Part shown: piece by piece, positions 34,804 to 43,199 of the stretch
How positions within the stretch are numbered: the first letter of the stretch is position 1
How the letters are laid out: each line of letters starts with the position of its first letter
From: Pseudomonas helleri
Lineage (GTDB): Bacteria; Pseudomonadota; Gammaproteobacteria; Pseudomonadales; Pseudomonadaceae
Reading direction: 5' to 3'
NCBI RefSeq assembly: GCF_001043025.1
Contig: NZ_JYLD01000002.1
Span: forward strand, 186,001-250,000
DNA length: 64,000 nt
Program-made: the position numbers and the translations under genes
The notes under the pieces: model-generated
What the model was told of the DNA's origin: nothing
The model's input: only the letters and a program-made list of their open reading frames with translations
Database searches by the model: none

Positions 34804-35520
34804 TTACGGGTACTGTTGAACCTGACCCTGCTGCTGGTAGTTCATGCCCGGAATCGGCATCAGCGTAATTTGAACACGGCGGTTCTGAGCACGACCGTCC
34901 GGGGTGGCGTTGCTGGCAATCGGATCTGCCGGGCCTTTACCGATCACCGACAGGTACTGACCGCTCACGCCCTGCGACGTCAAATACGTTGCAACGCTTT
35001 GCGCACGCTGTTGCGACAACTGCTGGTTGAAAGCGTTGTTACCGGTGCTGTCGGTGTAGCCCACGATCTGGATCTGCTGCTGGTTGTTCAACTGCTTCAG
35101 CGAATTGGCGAGGCTGTTAAGCGGCTGATAGAAGCTTGGCGCAATGTTCGCAGAGCTGGTGGCAAACGTGATGTTGCCCGGCATCACCAGGGTAATGTTG
35201 TCGCCTTGGCGCTGCACTTCAACGCCGGTGTTGGCCATGCTGGCGCGCAGTGCGGCTTCTTGCTTGTCAGCGTAATAGCCGTAGCCCGCAGCCCCCAGGC
35301 CCGCGACCGCAGCGCCAATCAGCGCACCCTTGCCACGGTTGTTGTGGTCAATGGCAGCACCGGCAACAGCACCGGCCAAGGCACCCAGACCACCGTACTT
35401 GGCGGTATTGCTCATGCCCGACGAGGCCTGGCCCTGGTTGTCATAAGGGTTAGGAGAGGCGCAGCCGGCCAACAAGGCAATCGCACTTGCAGCAACAATC
35501 AAACGACGCGAAATAAACAT
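34804..35520 (-). CDS. OmpA-family lipoprotein with glycine zipper (YiaD-like)
   Basis: The 238-residue protein has a lipoprotein signal (ALLAGC, Cys at 20). A glycine-zipper region follows (GGLGALAGAVAGAAIDHNNRG and GALIGAAVAGLGAAGYGYY, about 43-82). The C-terminal OmpA-like domain binds peptidoglycan (YTDSTGNNAFNQQLSQQRA and GRAQNRRVQI). The expected role is tethering the outer membrane to the cell wall, as for YiaD of E. coli. The C-terminal tail is Gln/Tyr-rich. It is monocistronic. Confidence 0.93.
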   Translation of the reverse strand: MFISRRLIVAASAIALLAGCASPNPYDNQGQASSGMSNTAKYGGLGALAGAVAGAAIDHNNRGKGALIGAAVAGLGAAGYGYYADKQEAALRASMANTGVEVQRQGDNITLVMPGNITFATSSANIAPSFYQPLNSLANSLKQLNNQQQIQIVGYTDSTGNNAFNQQLSQQRAQSVATYLTSQGVSGQYLSVIGKGPADPIASNATPDGRAQNRRVQITLMPIPGMNYQQQGQVQQYP

Positions 35521-35622
35521 GGTGAAGCTCCTACTTAATCTTTCTGGGTCAAAGGCCGCTGGCAGTAGACCTCTGTGGAACGTTGGAACACGACCAACGG
35601 TAAAAATTCCATTACATCTTGT

Positions 35623-36267
35623 TTAAGCGCGAACAAACGGGTTCTCACGCATTTCGTCGCCAAGGCGAGTATCCGGACCATGCCCGGTGACCACGGTGGC
35701 ATCCTCATCCAGCGTATACAGCCGCTGCTTGATCGAACGCACGATAGTGGCCTGATCACCGCCCCATAAATCCGTGCGCCCGACGCCGCGACGAAACAGC
35801 GTATCGCCCGCGATCAACAGCTTAGACTCAGAAAACCAAAAACTCATGGACCCAGGCGTATGCCCCGGCGTGTGCAGCGCAACACCGCAGCCACAGGCCA
35901 GCTCTTCGTCATCGGCCAACCAGCGATCGGGGGGCGGCACCGGCGTATACGGCACGCCAAACAAACCGCATTGCATCTCCAGGTTGTCCCACAAAAACTG
36001 GTCTTCCTTGTGCAAATGCAGCGTCGCCCCGGTTTTCTCCTTGAGCTGACCCGACGCCAAAAAGTGATCCAGATGCGCATGCGTATGGATGATGCTCACC
36101 ACCTGCAAACCCAGCTTCTCCAGCCGCGCCAGAATCAACTCATGGTCACCGCCCGGATCCACCACAATGGCTTTTTTAGTGACCGGATCACCGATGATCG
36201 TGCAGTTGCACTGCAACGGACCGACGGGGAAGGTTTCGCGGATGAGGGTGGGTTTTGCTGGATTCAT
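35623..36267 (-). CDS. MBL-fold metallohydrolase (YcbL/glyoxalase II-like)
   Basis: The 214-residue metallo-beta-lactamase-fold protein carries the metal motif THAHLDH near residue 60, a further His in HTPGHTPGS, Asp in AGDTLFRRG and a final His in GHGPDT. It is shorter than glyoxalase II (GloB) and lacks its C-terminal helical domain, matching the YcbL group of hydroxyacylglutathione hydrolase-like enzymes. The ATG 36267 is preceded by AGGA at good spacing. In-frame sequence upstream is not like the family. Confidence 0.9.
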   Translation of the reverse strand: MNPAKPTLIRETFPVGPLQCNCTIIGDPVTKKAIVVDPGGDHELILARLEKLGLQVVSIIHTHAHLDHFLASGQLKEKTGATLHLHKEDQFLWDNLEMQCGLFGVPYTPVPPPDRWLADDEELACGCGVALHTPGHTPGSMSFWFSESKLLIAGDTLFRRGVGRTDLWGGDQATIVRSIKQRLYTLDEDATVVTGHGPDTRLGDEMRENPFVRA

Positions 36268-36473
36268 CAGTGTTCCTGTAAAAGCTTGATCTAAAAATAG
36301 AGGTGATAAGAATTGCAAAATCGGGCATTTCTCGTGCGGATGCTCAAAATGCTTGAAGCACACGGCCACTGTTAACAAACCATTTCATATCGTAGCCGAA
36401 CCAGATCAGCCAGCAGCTCTTTGCTAAGCCCCCAATCCAACTGCTTAAACCCTTGTAAAAAGGCAATCGCGTA

Positions 36474-37454
36474 ATGGCTTACAACAGACCCTGGAAGTCC
36501 TTCTCAGATCAACTTCAGCAGTTGAAAGATCGCGGCATGGTTGTGACCGATGATGTCGCCGCACTCAACTACCTGGAGCGTATCGGATATTACCGCCTGA
36601 CCGCTTACTGGTATTCCTTCAGGCAGTTTCAGGTGGCGCAAGACCCCGTCACTAAACAACTCAGCACGGTGCGTACCGATCAATTTGAAACCAAGACTCA
36701 GTTTGTAGATGCCGTGGAGCTGTACCTCTTCGATAAAAAACTGCGCCTTCTGGTAATGGACGCTCTGGAGCGCATTGAGATTGATCTTCGCGTCGATATC
36801 GCTTACCTGTTAGGTCAACGCAATACCTTCGCACACCTGGATGCGACAGCATTACACCCCACATTTGCCGGCAAGGTAGACAAACGCAGTGGCAAAACCA
36901 CTTTCGACATCTGGCAGGATAAATACAAAGGGTTGCTGGATCGCTCCAAGGAAGATTTCGTCAAACATTACCGCGAAAAACACGGCCCACATTTACCTCT
37001 GTGGGTCGCCGTAGAGATATGGGACTTTGGCGCCATTTCACAGTTACTGGCCATGATGAAAGTCGCGGATCAGCAGCAGATTGCCAGCAAATATGGGGTC
37101 AACGATTGGAAGGTCTTCAAAAGCTGGGTTCGCTCTCTCAGCTACCTGCGCAACCTGTCCGCCCACCATAGCCGTTTGTGGAACCGCAACATGACGGATC
37201 AACCCCGCCTCCCAACCCACAAAGGAGACATTGACTGGTGCGATGACTTCATCGGTAAAGCTGACCTTATCGCCAGGCCTTTCTTGCTGCTCAGCATTGC
37301 CAGACACATGATCAAAGTGGTTTGTCCGCGTACTGAATGGCACCTGCGTGTGCAGCAACATTTACAGCAATTTCCGCTGCAACATTCAAATCGCAAGCTG
37401 TCCATTGCGGACATGGGGCCCCCGGCCGGGTGGGAAGGGTGGTGGATCAAATAG
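36474..37454 (+). CDS. Abi_2 (AbiD/AbiF-like) abortive infection protein
   Basis: The 326-residue protein matches the Abi_2 family of lactococcal AbiD/AbiF type phage-exclusion proteins. The N-terminal block LNYLERIGYYRLTAYWYSFR (about 31-50) and the middle block DKKLRLLVMDALERIEIDLR are typical. R226-N-L-S-A-H231 forms an Rx4H motif like that of HEPN RNases, which suggests RNA cleavage on activation (inference). It is a single gene with no partner antitoxin visible, between genes on the other strand. GC appears lower than its neighbours, consistent with acquisition. The ribosome binding site is weak, with AAGG rather far from the ATG. Confidence 0.88.
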   Translation: MAYNRPWKSFSDQLQQLKDRGMVVTDDVAALNYLERIGYYRLTAYWYSFRQFQVAQDPVTKQLSTVRTDQFETKTQFVDAVELYLFDKKLRLLVMDALERIEIDLRVDIAYLLGQRNTFAHLDATALHPTFAGKVDKRSGKTTFDIWQDKYKGLLDRSKEDFVKHYREKHGPHLPLWVAVEIWDFGAISQLLAMMKVADQQQIASKYGVNDWKVFKSWVRSLSYLRNLSAHHSRLWNRNMTDQPRLPTHKGDIDWCDDFIGKADLIARPFLLLSIARHMIKVVCPRTEWHLRVQQHLQQFPLQHSNRKLSIADMGPPAGWEGWWIK

Positions 37455-37472
37455 ATCCAGGCCGAAAAATAA

Positions 37473-37515
37473 AAAACCCCCGCGTAAGCTCAATTAAGCG
37501 CAAAGAGGCGGGGGC
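37473..37515 (-). terminator. Terminator after the DUF1302 gene
   Basis: On the minus strand GCCCCCGC pairs with GCGGGGG (37508-37514 with 37477-37483), followed by TTTTTTATTTTT. It serves the minus-strand gene ending at 37582 and also separates it from the convergent Abi_2 gene. Confidence 0.85.
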
Positions 37516-37581
37516 CGTGTTGGGGCCAATACTAGAGGCCATGTTCGAATTGATCAAGCACTTGCTAAACCGCAGGCGCGC

Positions 37582-39348
37582 TCAAAACTTCAGCCCCACG
37601 CTCAACGCCACAAAATCGCGGTCGCTGAGGTTGTTGTAACGCCCGCCAAAGAAGTTGGTATACGACAGGCTGCTCAAGTAGGTGTTTTCGTATTCGGCAT
37701 CGATGCCCAGGCTGATGGCCTTGCGGCCTTCGTTGAAGGTGTTGTCCGGCCCCGGCGAGTAGCCGCTGACGTCATGGGACCAGCCCAGGTTGGGTTTCAG
37801 GTCGAGGCCGGGCAAGACTTTGTTGTAGTCCCACACCGCACGGGCACGATAGCCCCAGGCATTGGCCGTGGTGAAGCCGTCATGGCCGTCAGAACCAAAC
37901 ACCGGGTCACGCCCGTAACGCGCCTGTGCGCTGTTTTCCAGCCCGGCGACGTGGATCACTCCGACCTCGCCGGTCAGCGTCAGTCGATCAGCGCCCATGG
38001 CGTTGTCGAAGATGTGCCGCAACGAGGTCTGGAACTGGGTGATTTCTTTGCGCCGATATCCCTGGTTATCAGCACCCGGCGTCACGCTCAGTGGGGACGC
38101 ATCGGCAAGGCCGGGCAACAGGGTCACGTTGGCGTACAGCAGGTCGTTACTGTTGAGTTGTACCGGCGCGTTGGGGCGGTAGCTCAGCTCGCCTTTCCAG
38201 ACCGTGCCTGTGGATAACGTGGTGTTGAAGCTCAATCCATACAGGCGAATGTCTTCGGGGTATTCAACGTAGTAGCTGGCGTTGCCGGCCACTATCATTG
38301 GCGCCAGGCCGCCCGTACCAGAGGCAGTGTTGTACACCGATTGCGACGCCGCACGACCACTGAGGATCGGGTCACGGCTGTGGTAGTTCATAAAGAACGC
38401 ACCAAAATCGGTGTCCAGCGGCTCAAACACGTAGTGCAGGGCCAGGCCAAATTGCCCGCTGTTGCGCGCATCACGATCAGCCCCGCGACGCACCAGCACG
38501 CCCTCCTCGTTCACCTCGACTCCCGCCGAGGTCAGCGCGGCAAGGTCGGCGACATTCAGTGCAGAGCGCTTGCTCATCACCCGGTAATTGCCGCTGCAGC
38601 CATCGGCCATCACGTCAGATTGCGAGAAGAACGTCCCGCAGTTATCGGCTTCGGACTGTTCCCAGTCGAGCTGGTAAAAGGCTTGGGCAGACAGGTTGTC
38701 GGTCAGGTTTTGCGAAACGTAGAACAGGTTGACCGGGACCAGGCCATCTTTGAAAGCGCTGCCGGGGCGTCGATAAGCGGAAACGTCCGTGGGGTTAATC
38801 GCATTGATCCCACCGCCGATAAACTCACCTTCGCCCCAACTGACCACTTGTTTGCCTACACGCACCGACCCCGGCTGATCGCCAATCGCGTAGTTGTGAT
38901 AGACGTAGGCATCCAGCAGTTGCGTGCCGGCCGACTGCGCCGACGCCCGGCGACCGCTGTCACTGATGGGTTTGAAGGGGCGACTGTCGTCTTGCAGCTC
39001 AAAGTCGTACCAGTACTTGCCGCGCACATAGAGGCCGCTGTCGCCGACCTTCAGTTCCAGGCCGTGAATGCCGGTGAAAATTTTCGAAAAGGTTTCGCCG
39101 CGTTTGAAATTGAGACGGCCATCGTCAGAGATTTCAGAGTGACCTTTACCGCCATTGTTGGCGCCGATGAATTTGCTGTCGGCCTTGGCGGTGGACCAAC
39201 TGGCGCCGATGGACAGTTCGGAGTCCAACTGGCCTTCGACTTCGCCAATGTTAAAGCTCACGCCCCAAGCGGGCCCGGCGAGCACCGAGGCGAGGCTGAC
39301 TGCCATGGGCAGTTTGGCTCGGCACCAGAACCGGCTGACTGAGGGCAT
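37582..39348 (-). CDS. DUF1302 family outer-membrane protein
   Basis: The 588-residue protein has a Sec signal peptide (cleavage near ASVLAGPAWG, residue 30) and alternating aromatic beta-strand segments ending in an outer-membrane C-terminal Phe (FVALSVGLKF). DUF1302 proteins are predicted outer-membrane barrels, often encoded beside a DUF1329 lipoprotein and an RND exporter and sometimes linked to hydrophobic compound export. None of those partners is adjacent here. GGAG lies eight bases before the ATG 39348. The substrate is unknown. Confidence 0.85.
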   Translation of the reverse strand: MPSVSRFWCRAKLPMAVSLASVLAGPAWGVSFNIGEVEGQLDSELSIGASWSTAKADSKFIGANNGGKGHSEISDDGRLNFKRGETFSKIFTGIHGLELKVGDSGLYVRGKYWYDFELQDDSRPFKPISDSGRRASAQSAGTQLLDAYVYHNYAIGDQPGSVRVGKQVVSWGEGEFIGGGINAINPTDVSAYRRPGSAFKDGLVPVNLFYVSQNLTDNLSAQAFYQLDWEQSEADNCGTFFSQSDVMADGCSGNYRVMSKRSALNVADLAALTSAGVEVNEEGVLVRRGADRDARNSGQFGLALHYVFEPLDTDFGAFFMNYHSRDPILSGRAASQSVYNTASGTGGLAPMIVAGNASYYVEYPEDIRLYGLSFNTTLSTGTVWKGELSYRPNAPVQLNSNDLLYANVTLLPGLADASPLSVTPGADNQGYRRKEITQFQTSLRHIFDNAMGADRLTLTGEVGVIHVAGLENSAQARYGRDPVFGSDGHDGFTTANAWGYRARAVWDYNKVLPGLDLKPNLGWSHDVSGYSPGPDNTFNEGRKAISLGIDAEYENTYLSSLSYTNFFGGRYNNLSDRDFVALSVGLKF

Positions 39349-39434
39349 TGATACTTCTCCGTGCGCACGCTGCAATAAGCCCGCAAGGATGAAGGAAAAC
39401 CAGAATTTGACAAGATCATCTACCAACCAACCCT

Positions 39435-39517
39435 CTGTAGGAGCAGCCGGTCGACGCTCGATTGCCTCGCGATCTTTTGATAGCTGAAAAGATCGCGAGG
39501 CAAGCTCGCTCCTACAG
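39435..39517. repeat. Hybrid REP palindrome
   Basis: The right arm is the common type (GATCGCGAGGCAAGCTCGCT then CCTACAG). In the left arm GAGCTT is replaced by about 19 bases (AGCCGGTCGACGCTCGATT), so two REP variants seem fused. Confidence 0.8.
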
Positions 39518-39529
39518 ACGGTGGTGCGG

Positions 39530-40159
39530 TCAATGCATCTCGGTGAAGGCCAGTTTCACGCCCAATGCGACCAGTACCGCGCCCATGGTGCGGTCAAACC
39601 AGTGGCCCATACGGGCAAAACCGGTACGCACGCGCTGATGGCTGAACAACATCGCCACCATGCAGAACCACACGCCCGTCGCCACCGCCAGGTACACGCC
39701 GTAACCGGCCTGGATCGCCAGCGGTGTGTGCGGGTTGATCACAACGGTGAACAGCGACAGAAAAAACAACGTCGCCTTGGGGTTCAGCCCGTTAGTCACA
39801 AAGCCCGAAGTAAAGGCGCCGCGCGCGGTGCGCTCGCCCACCGGCAATGCCGCAGCAACAGCGGCAGGGTCCGCAGGCTTGGCGCGCAGGGCCTTGAAGC
39901 CGATGTACAGCAAGTACGCTGCGGCCAACCACTTGAGCGCGTTAAACAGCACAATCGACTGCGACACAATGATCCCGATACCCAGCAACGAATACCCCAC
40001 ATGCAGGAAAATCGCCGAACCCACGCCCAGCGCGGTAAACATCCCCGCACGTCGACCGTGGGTCACGCTTTCACGCACGACCACAGCAAAATCCGGCCCC
40101 GGGCTGGCCACAGCCAACAAGTGAATCAAGGCGACAGTCAAAAATTCTGTCCAATACAT
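39530..40159 (-). CDS. LysE/RhtB family amino-acid exporter
   Basis: The 209-residue inner-membrane protein has about six membrane segments and the family signature LLAVASPGPDFAVVVRES at the start. NGLNPKATLFFLSLF, another RhtB hallmark, is near residue 130. These exporters expel amino acids such as threonine, homoserine, leucine or lysine; the substrate cannot be read from sequence. The ATG at 40159 has GGAG six bases upstream and is preferred over the ATG at 40171. It is divergent from the dehydrogenase gene at 40240. Confidence 0.9.
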   Translation of the reverse strand: MYWTEFLTVALIHLLAVASPGPDFAVVVRESVTHGRRAGMFTALGVGSAIFLHVGYSLLGIGIIVSQSIVLFNALKWLAAAYLLYIGFKALRAKPADPAAVAAALPVGERTARGAFTSGFVTNGLNPKATLFFLSLFTVVINPHTPLAIQAGYGVYLAVATGVWFCMVAMLFSHQRVRTGFARMGHWFDRTMGAVLVALGVKLAFTEMH

Positions 40160-40239
40160 GCACGGCTCCATTACAAATTGTTTCTTCTGTTAGGCTCGAC
40201 ACCTTACGCCTTCACTCGACAGCACAAAAGGTACAGTTG

Positions 40240-41205
40240 ATGACGAATACTCACCGCGCAGTCTTCCTTGATCACCCGTCTCTTGACCTCGGCGATCTTG
40301 ACCTTAGCCCCCTGCGCAATGCGTTCAGCGAGCTGCAGTTGTACACAGACACCACGCCAGACAACATCATCGAGCGCTTGCAGGGCGCCAGCGTCGTCAT
40401 CAGCAATAAAATCCTGCTCAACGCCACCACCCTCGCCGCCTGCCCGGACCTCAAGCTGATTTTGGTCGCTGCCACCGGCACCAATAACGTAGATCTTGAA
40501 GCTGCGCGCGAGCACGGCATCACCGTTGCCAACTGCCAGGGCTACGGCACGCCATCGGTGGCGCAACACACCCTCGGCCTGCTGCTGGCGCTGGCCACAC
40601 GGCTGGTCGATTACAACAAGGCCGTGGCCGACGGCAAATGGCAGCAGGCCAAGCAGTTCTGCCTGCTGGACTTTCCAATTGTTGAGCTGGAAGGCAAAAC
40701 CCTTGGCCTGTTTGGCCATGGCGAGCTGGGCAGTGCAGTGGCCAAACTGGCCGAAGCTTTCGGCATGAACGTGCTGATCGGGCAGATTCCCGGCCGCCCG
40801 GCCCGCGCCGACCGCCTGACGGTGGACGAATTGCTGCCACAGGTCGACGCCCTGACCTTTCACTGCCCGCTCAACGAACACACGCGCCACTTTATCGGTG
40901 CCCGCGAACTGGCGCTGCTCAAGCCCGGCGCGTTTGTGGTGAACACCGCGCGTGGCGGCATGATTGATGAACAGGCGCTGGCTGATGCCCTGCGCAGCGG
41001 CCACTTGGGCGGCGCGGCCACCGACGTGTTGAGCGTCGAACCGCCACGCGACGGCAACCCGCTGCTGGCCGATGACATTCCGCGCCTGATCATTACCCCG
41101 CACAGCGCCTGGGGCAGCCGTGAGGCGCGGCAGAGAATCGTCAACCAACTCACGCAAAACGCCGAAGCCTTCTTCAGCGGTACAGCGCTACGCGTCGTCA
41201 GTTGA
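40240..41205 (+). CDS. D-2-hydroxyacid dehydrogenase (hydroxypyruvate reductase-like)
   Basis: The roughly 321-residue NAD(P)-dependent D-isomer-specific dehydrogenase has the nucleotide motif [21 protein letters not shown] near 155. The substrate Arg is in NTARGGMID, the Glu lies shortly after, and the catalytic His is in ITPHSAWGS. The pattern resembles glycerate dehydrogenase/hydroxypyruvate reductase (HprA). The ATG 40240 or the TTG just before it could start translation; AAAGG precedes both. It lies 31 bp before rsmC. Confidence 0.9.
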   Translation: MTNTHRAVFLDHPSLDLGDLDLSPLRNAFSELQLYTDTTPDNIIERLQGASVVISNKILLNATTLAACPDLKLILVAATGTNNVDLEAAREHGITVANCQGYGTPSVAQHTLGLLLALATRLVDYNKAVADGKWQQAKQFCLLDFPIVELEGKTLGLFGHGELGSAVAKLAEAFGMNVLIGQIPGRPARADRLTVDELLPQVDALTFHCPLNEHTRHFIGARELALLKPGAFVVNTARGGMIDEQALADALRSGHLGGAATDVLSVEPPRDGNPLLADDIPRLIITPHSAWGSREARQRIVNQLTQNAEAFFSGTALRVVS

Positions 41206-41236
41206 TAAACTGCGCTCCTTTTTTGAGGAGCACAGT

Positions 41237-42235
41237 ATGGATCCGCGCAGTGAAGTACTGCTTCGTCAGCCTGATTACTTTCAGGGTTCGGTACTGTTAG
41301 TCGGTTTACCGGCTGACGAATTGCTCAACGCGCTGCCCAACGCCCACGGCTGGTGCTGGCACGCGGGCGATCAGGCGGCACTCGATGCGCGCTTTGCCGG
41401 GCGCGTGCACTTTGGCGTCGAAGCCCCGGAGCGGGCCTTCGACACCGCTGTGGTGTTCTTGCCCAAGTCCAAGGAATTGAGCGATTACGTGCTCAAGGCC
41501 GTGGCCGCTCGCCTGCCCGGCGCCGATGTATTTTTGGTCGGCGAAAAGAAAGGCGGCATTGAGGGCGCGTCCAAGCAACTCATCCCTTTCGGCAAGCCGC
41601 GCAAGCTCGACAGCGCGCGGCATTGCCAACTCTGGCAAGTCACCGTCGACAACGCCCCGGCAGCGCCCGTGCTTGAGCAATTGGCACAGCATTACGAGCT
41701 GGAACTGGCCGAAGGCCCGTTGAAAGTCGTCAGCTTGCCGGGAGTTTTCAGCCATGGCCGCCTGGATCGCGGCAGCGCCTTGCTGCTTGAACACCTGGAC
41801 AAACTGCCCAGCGGTCACTTGCTGGACTTTGGCTGCGGCGCGGGTGTGCTCGGTGCAGCGGTCAAGCGTCGTTATCCTCATAACAGCGTCACCCTGCTCG
41901 ATGTCGACGCCTTCGCCACCGCCAGCAGCCGTCTGACATTGGCTGCCAATGGTCTGGAAGCTGAGGTTATTACCGGTGACGGAATCGACGCTGCGCCGAT
42001 GGGTTTGAATGCCATTTTGAGCAACCCGCCGTTCCATGTCGGCGTACACACCGATTATCACGCGACCGAAAACTTGCTGAAAAAAGCGGTCAAACATCTG
42101 AAAACAGGTGGCGAACTCCGACTTGTGGCCAATAGCTTCCTGCGCTATCAACCGCTGATCGAAGAGCAATTCGGGCACTGCGCCGTCAAGGCTGAAGGGC
42201 AGGGTTTTCGGATCTACAGTGCAAAGCGTCGCTGA
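41237..42235 (+). CDS. rsmC: 16S rRNA (guanine1207-N2)-methyltransferase
   Basis: RsmC methylates G1207 in the 30S subunit. The 332-residue protein has a degenerate N-terminal methyltransferase-like half and an active C-terminal half. The SAM motif [17 protein letters not shown] is near 190 and the catalytic NPPF in [14 protein letters not shown] near 255. GAGGAG lies nine bases before the ATG 41237; frame continuation upstream overlaps the preceding gene and is not used. Confidence 0.96.
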   Translation: MDPRSEVLLRQPDYFQGSVLLVGLPADELLNALPNAHGWCWHAGDQAALDARFAGRVHFGVEAPERAFDTAVVFLPKSKELSDYVLKAVAARLPGADVFLVGEKKGGIEGASKQLIPFGKPRKLDSARHCQLWQVTVDNAPAAPVLEQLAQHYELELAEGPLKVVSLPGVFSHGRLDRGSALLLEHLDKLPSGHLLDFGCGAGVLGAAVKRRYPHNSVTLLDVDAFATASSRLTLAANGLEAEVITGDGIDAAPMGLNAILSNPPFHVGVHTDYHATENLLKKAVKHLKTGGELRLVANSFLRYQPLIEEQFGHCAVKAEGQGFRIYSAKRR

Positions 42236-42289
42236 CAGCTTTTGAAAATCAGGGCTTGCCGGATCGGATTTGCCTAGGCAGAATCCGCT

Positions 42290-42424
42290 CCGTCCTAGGG
42301 GAGTAGTCTCCCACGAGCAACACGCTCGTCCGGCATGCGTCAACATACTTGGTCAACAGACCATGGCGCATGCGACCCAGGCGTCCGCACAGACGGACCA
42401 GGGTTTGACAAGACCTATGACACG
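42290..42424 (+). promoter_or_regulatory. yybP-ykoY manganese riboswitch
   Basis: The aptamer hallmarks of the Mn2+-sensing yybP-ykoY class are visible: TAGGGGAGTAGTCTCCC (42296 on), a variable hairpin (CACGAGCAACACGCTCGT), GGCATGCGTCAACATACT, and GGTTTGACAAGACCTATGAC (to about 42421). The closing P1 helix pairs GTCCTAGG (42291-42298) with CCTATGAC (42414-42421). It precedes a GDT1-type Mn exporter, the expected target. Confidence 0.93.
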
Positions 42425-42480
42425 AACACCTTACCCGGGGCGGGAAGGCTGTACGTGTCATAGCCGTGTCGACCCGCCCC
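42415..42480 (+). promoter_or_regulatory. Riboswitch expression platform with two competing helices
   Basis: CTATGACACG (42415-42424) is exactly complementary to CGTGTCATAG (42454-42463). GGGGCGGG (42437-42444) is exactly complementary to CCCGCCCC (42473-42480), directly before the TGGAA ribosome binding site. The arms interleave, so the two helices cannot both form in a nested fold. The first competes with aptamer helix P1. Confidence 0.75.
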
Positions 42481-42494
42481 TGGAAAATTACCTG

Positions 42495-43082
42495 ATGATG
42501 CTCGACTCCTTACTCATTCCAACTGCAATCGTTGCCTTGGCCGAAATTGGTGACAAGACGCAATTGCTCGCCCTCATTCTGGCCGCGCGCTTTCGCAAGC
42601 CCTGGCCCATCATCGCCGGCATCATCGTCGCAACCCTTGCCAACCATGCTGCAGCCGGTGCCGTTGGCGCCTGGTTCAGTACATTCTTCACCGATGTGAT
42701 GCTGCACTGGATCCTCGCCGCAAGCTTTACCGCGACGGCACTGTGGACCCTGGTGCCCGACAAAATGGACGACGACGAAGCCAGCACCGCGCGCAAATAC
42801 GGCCCGTTTGTCACGACGCTGATCACGTTCTTCATTGCCGAAATCGGCGACAAAACCCAGGTCGCAACCGTGATGCTGGCGGCGCAATACCCGGATTTGT
42901 GGCTGGTGATTATCGGCACCACCCTGGGCATGTTGATTGCCAACGTGCCGGTGGTCTTGGCCGGTAACTTTGCCGCCGACAAACTGCCCCTGACCCTGAT
43001 CCGCCGACTGGCAGCGACCGCGTTCTTCGTGCTGGCTCTGGTGGCTGTGTACAAGGCAATGGTGACGAGCGGCTGGGTGTAG
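42495..43082 (+). CDS. TMEM165/GDT1 family manganese exporter
   Basis: The protein of about 195 residues has two homologous three-helix halves, each with the family motif E-x-G-D-(K/R)-T: AEIGDKTQLLAL near residue 15 and AEIGDKTQVATVML near 115. UPF0016/GDT1 members such as MneA of Vibrio export Mn2+. A preceding Mn riboswitch strongly supports that role. Two adjacent ATGs (42495, 42498) are possible; 42495 is given because the GGAA box is nine bases upstream. In-frame sequence further upstream is the riboswitch. Confidence 0.93.
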   Translation: MMLDSLLIPTAIVALAEIGDKTQLLALILAARFRKPWPIIAGIIVATLANHAAAGAVGAWFSTFFTDVMLHWILAASFTATALWTLVPDKMDDDEASTARKYGPFVTTLITFFIAEIGDKTQVATVMLAAQYPDLWLVIIGTTLGMLIANVPVVLAGNFAADKLPLTLIRRLAATAFFVLALVAVYKAMVTSGWV

Positions 43083-43098
43083 CCGGCCCCTGATTACC

Positions 43099-43184
43099 GT
43101 GGGAGCGGGCTTGCTCGCGATGGCATCACCGCGATCAATGACTCAGACCGCGCCTGCCGTATCGCGAGCAAGCCCGCTCCCACA
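43099..43184. repeat. REP palindrome (GTGGGAGCGGGCTTGC type)
   Basis: The arms GTGGGAGCGGGCTTGCTCGC and GCGAGCAAGCCCGCTCCCAC are perfect mirror images around a centre of about 45 bases. This is a second REP subfamily distinct from the GTAGGAGC type. Confidence 0.9.
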
Positions 43185-43199
43185 CAAGGCCTGCACGCC

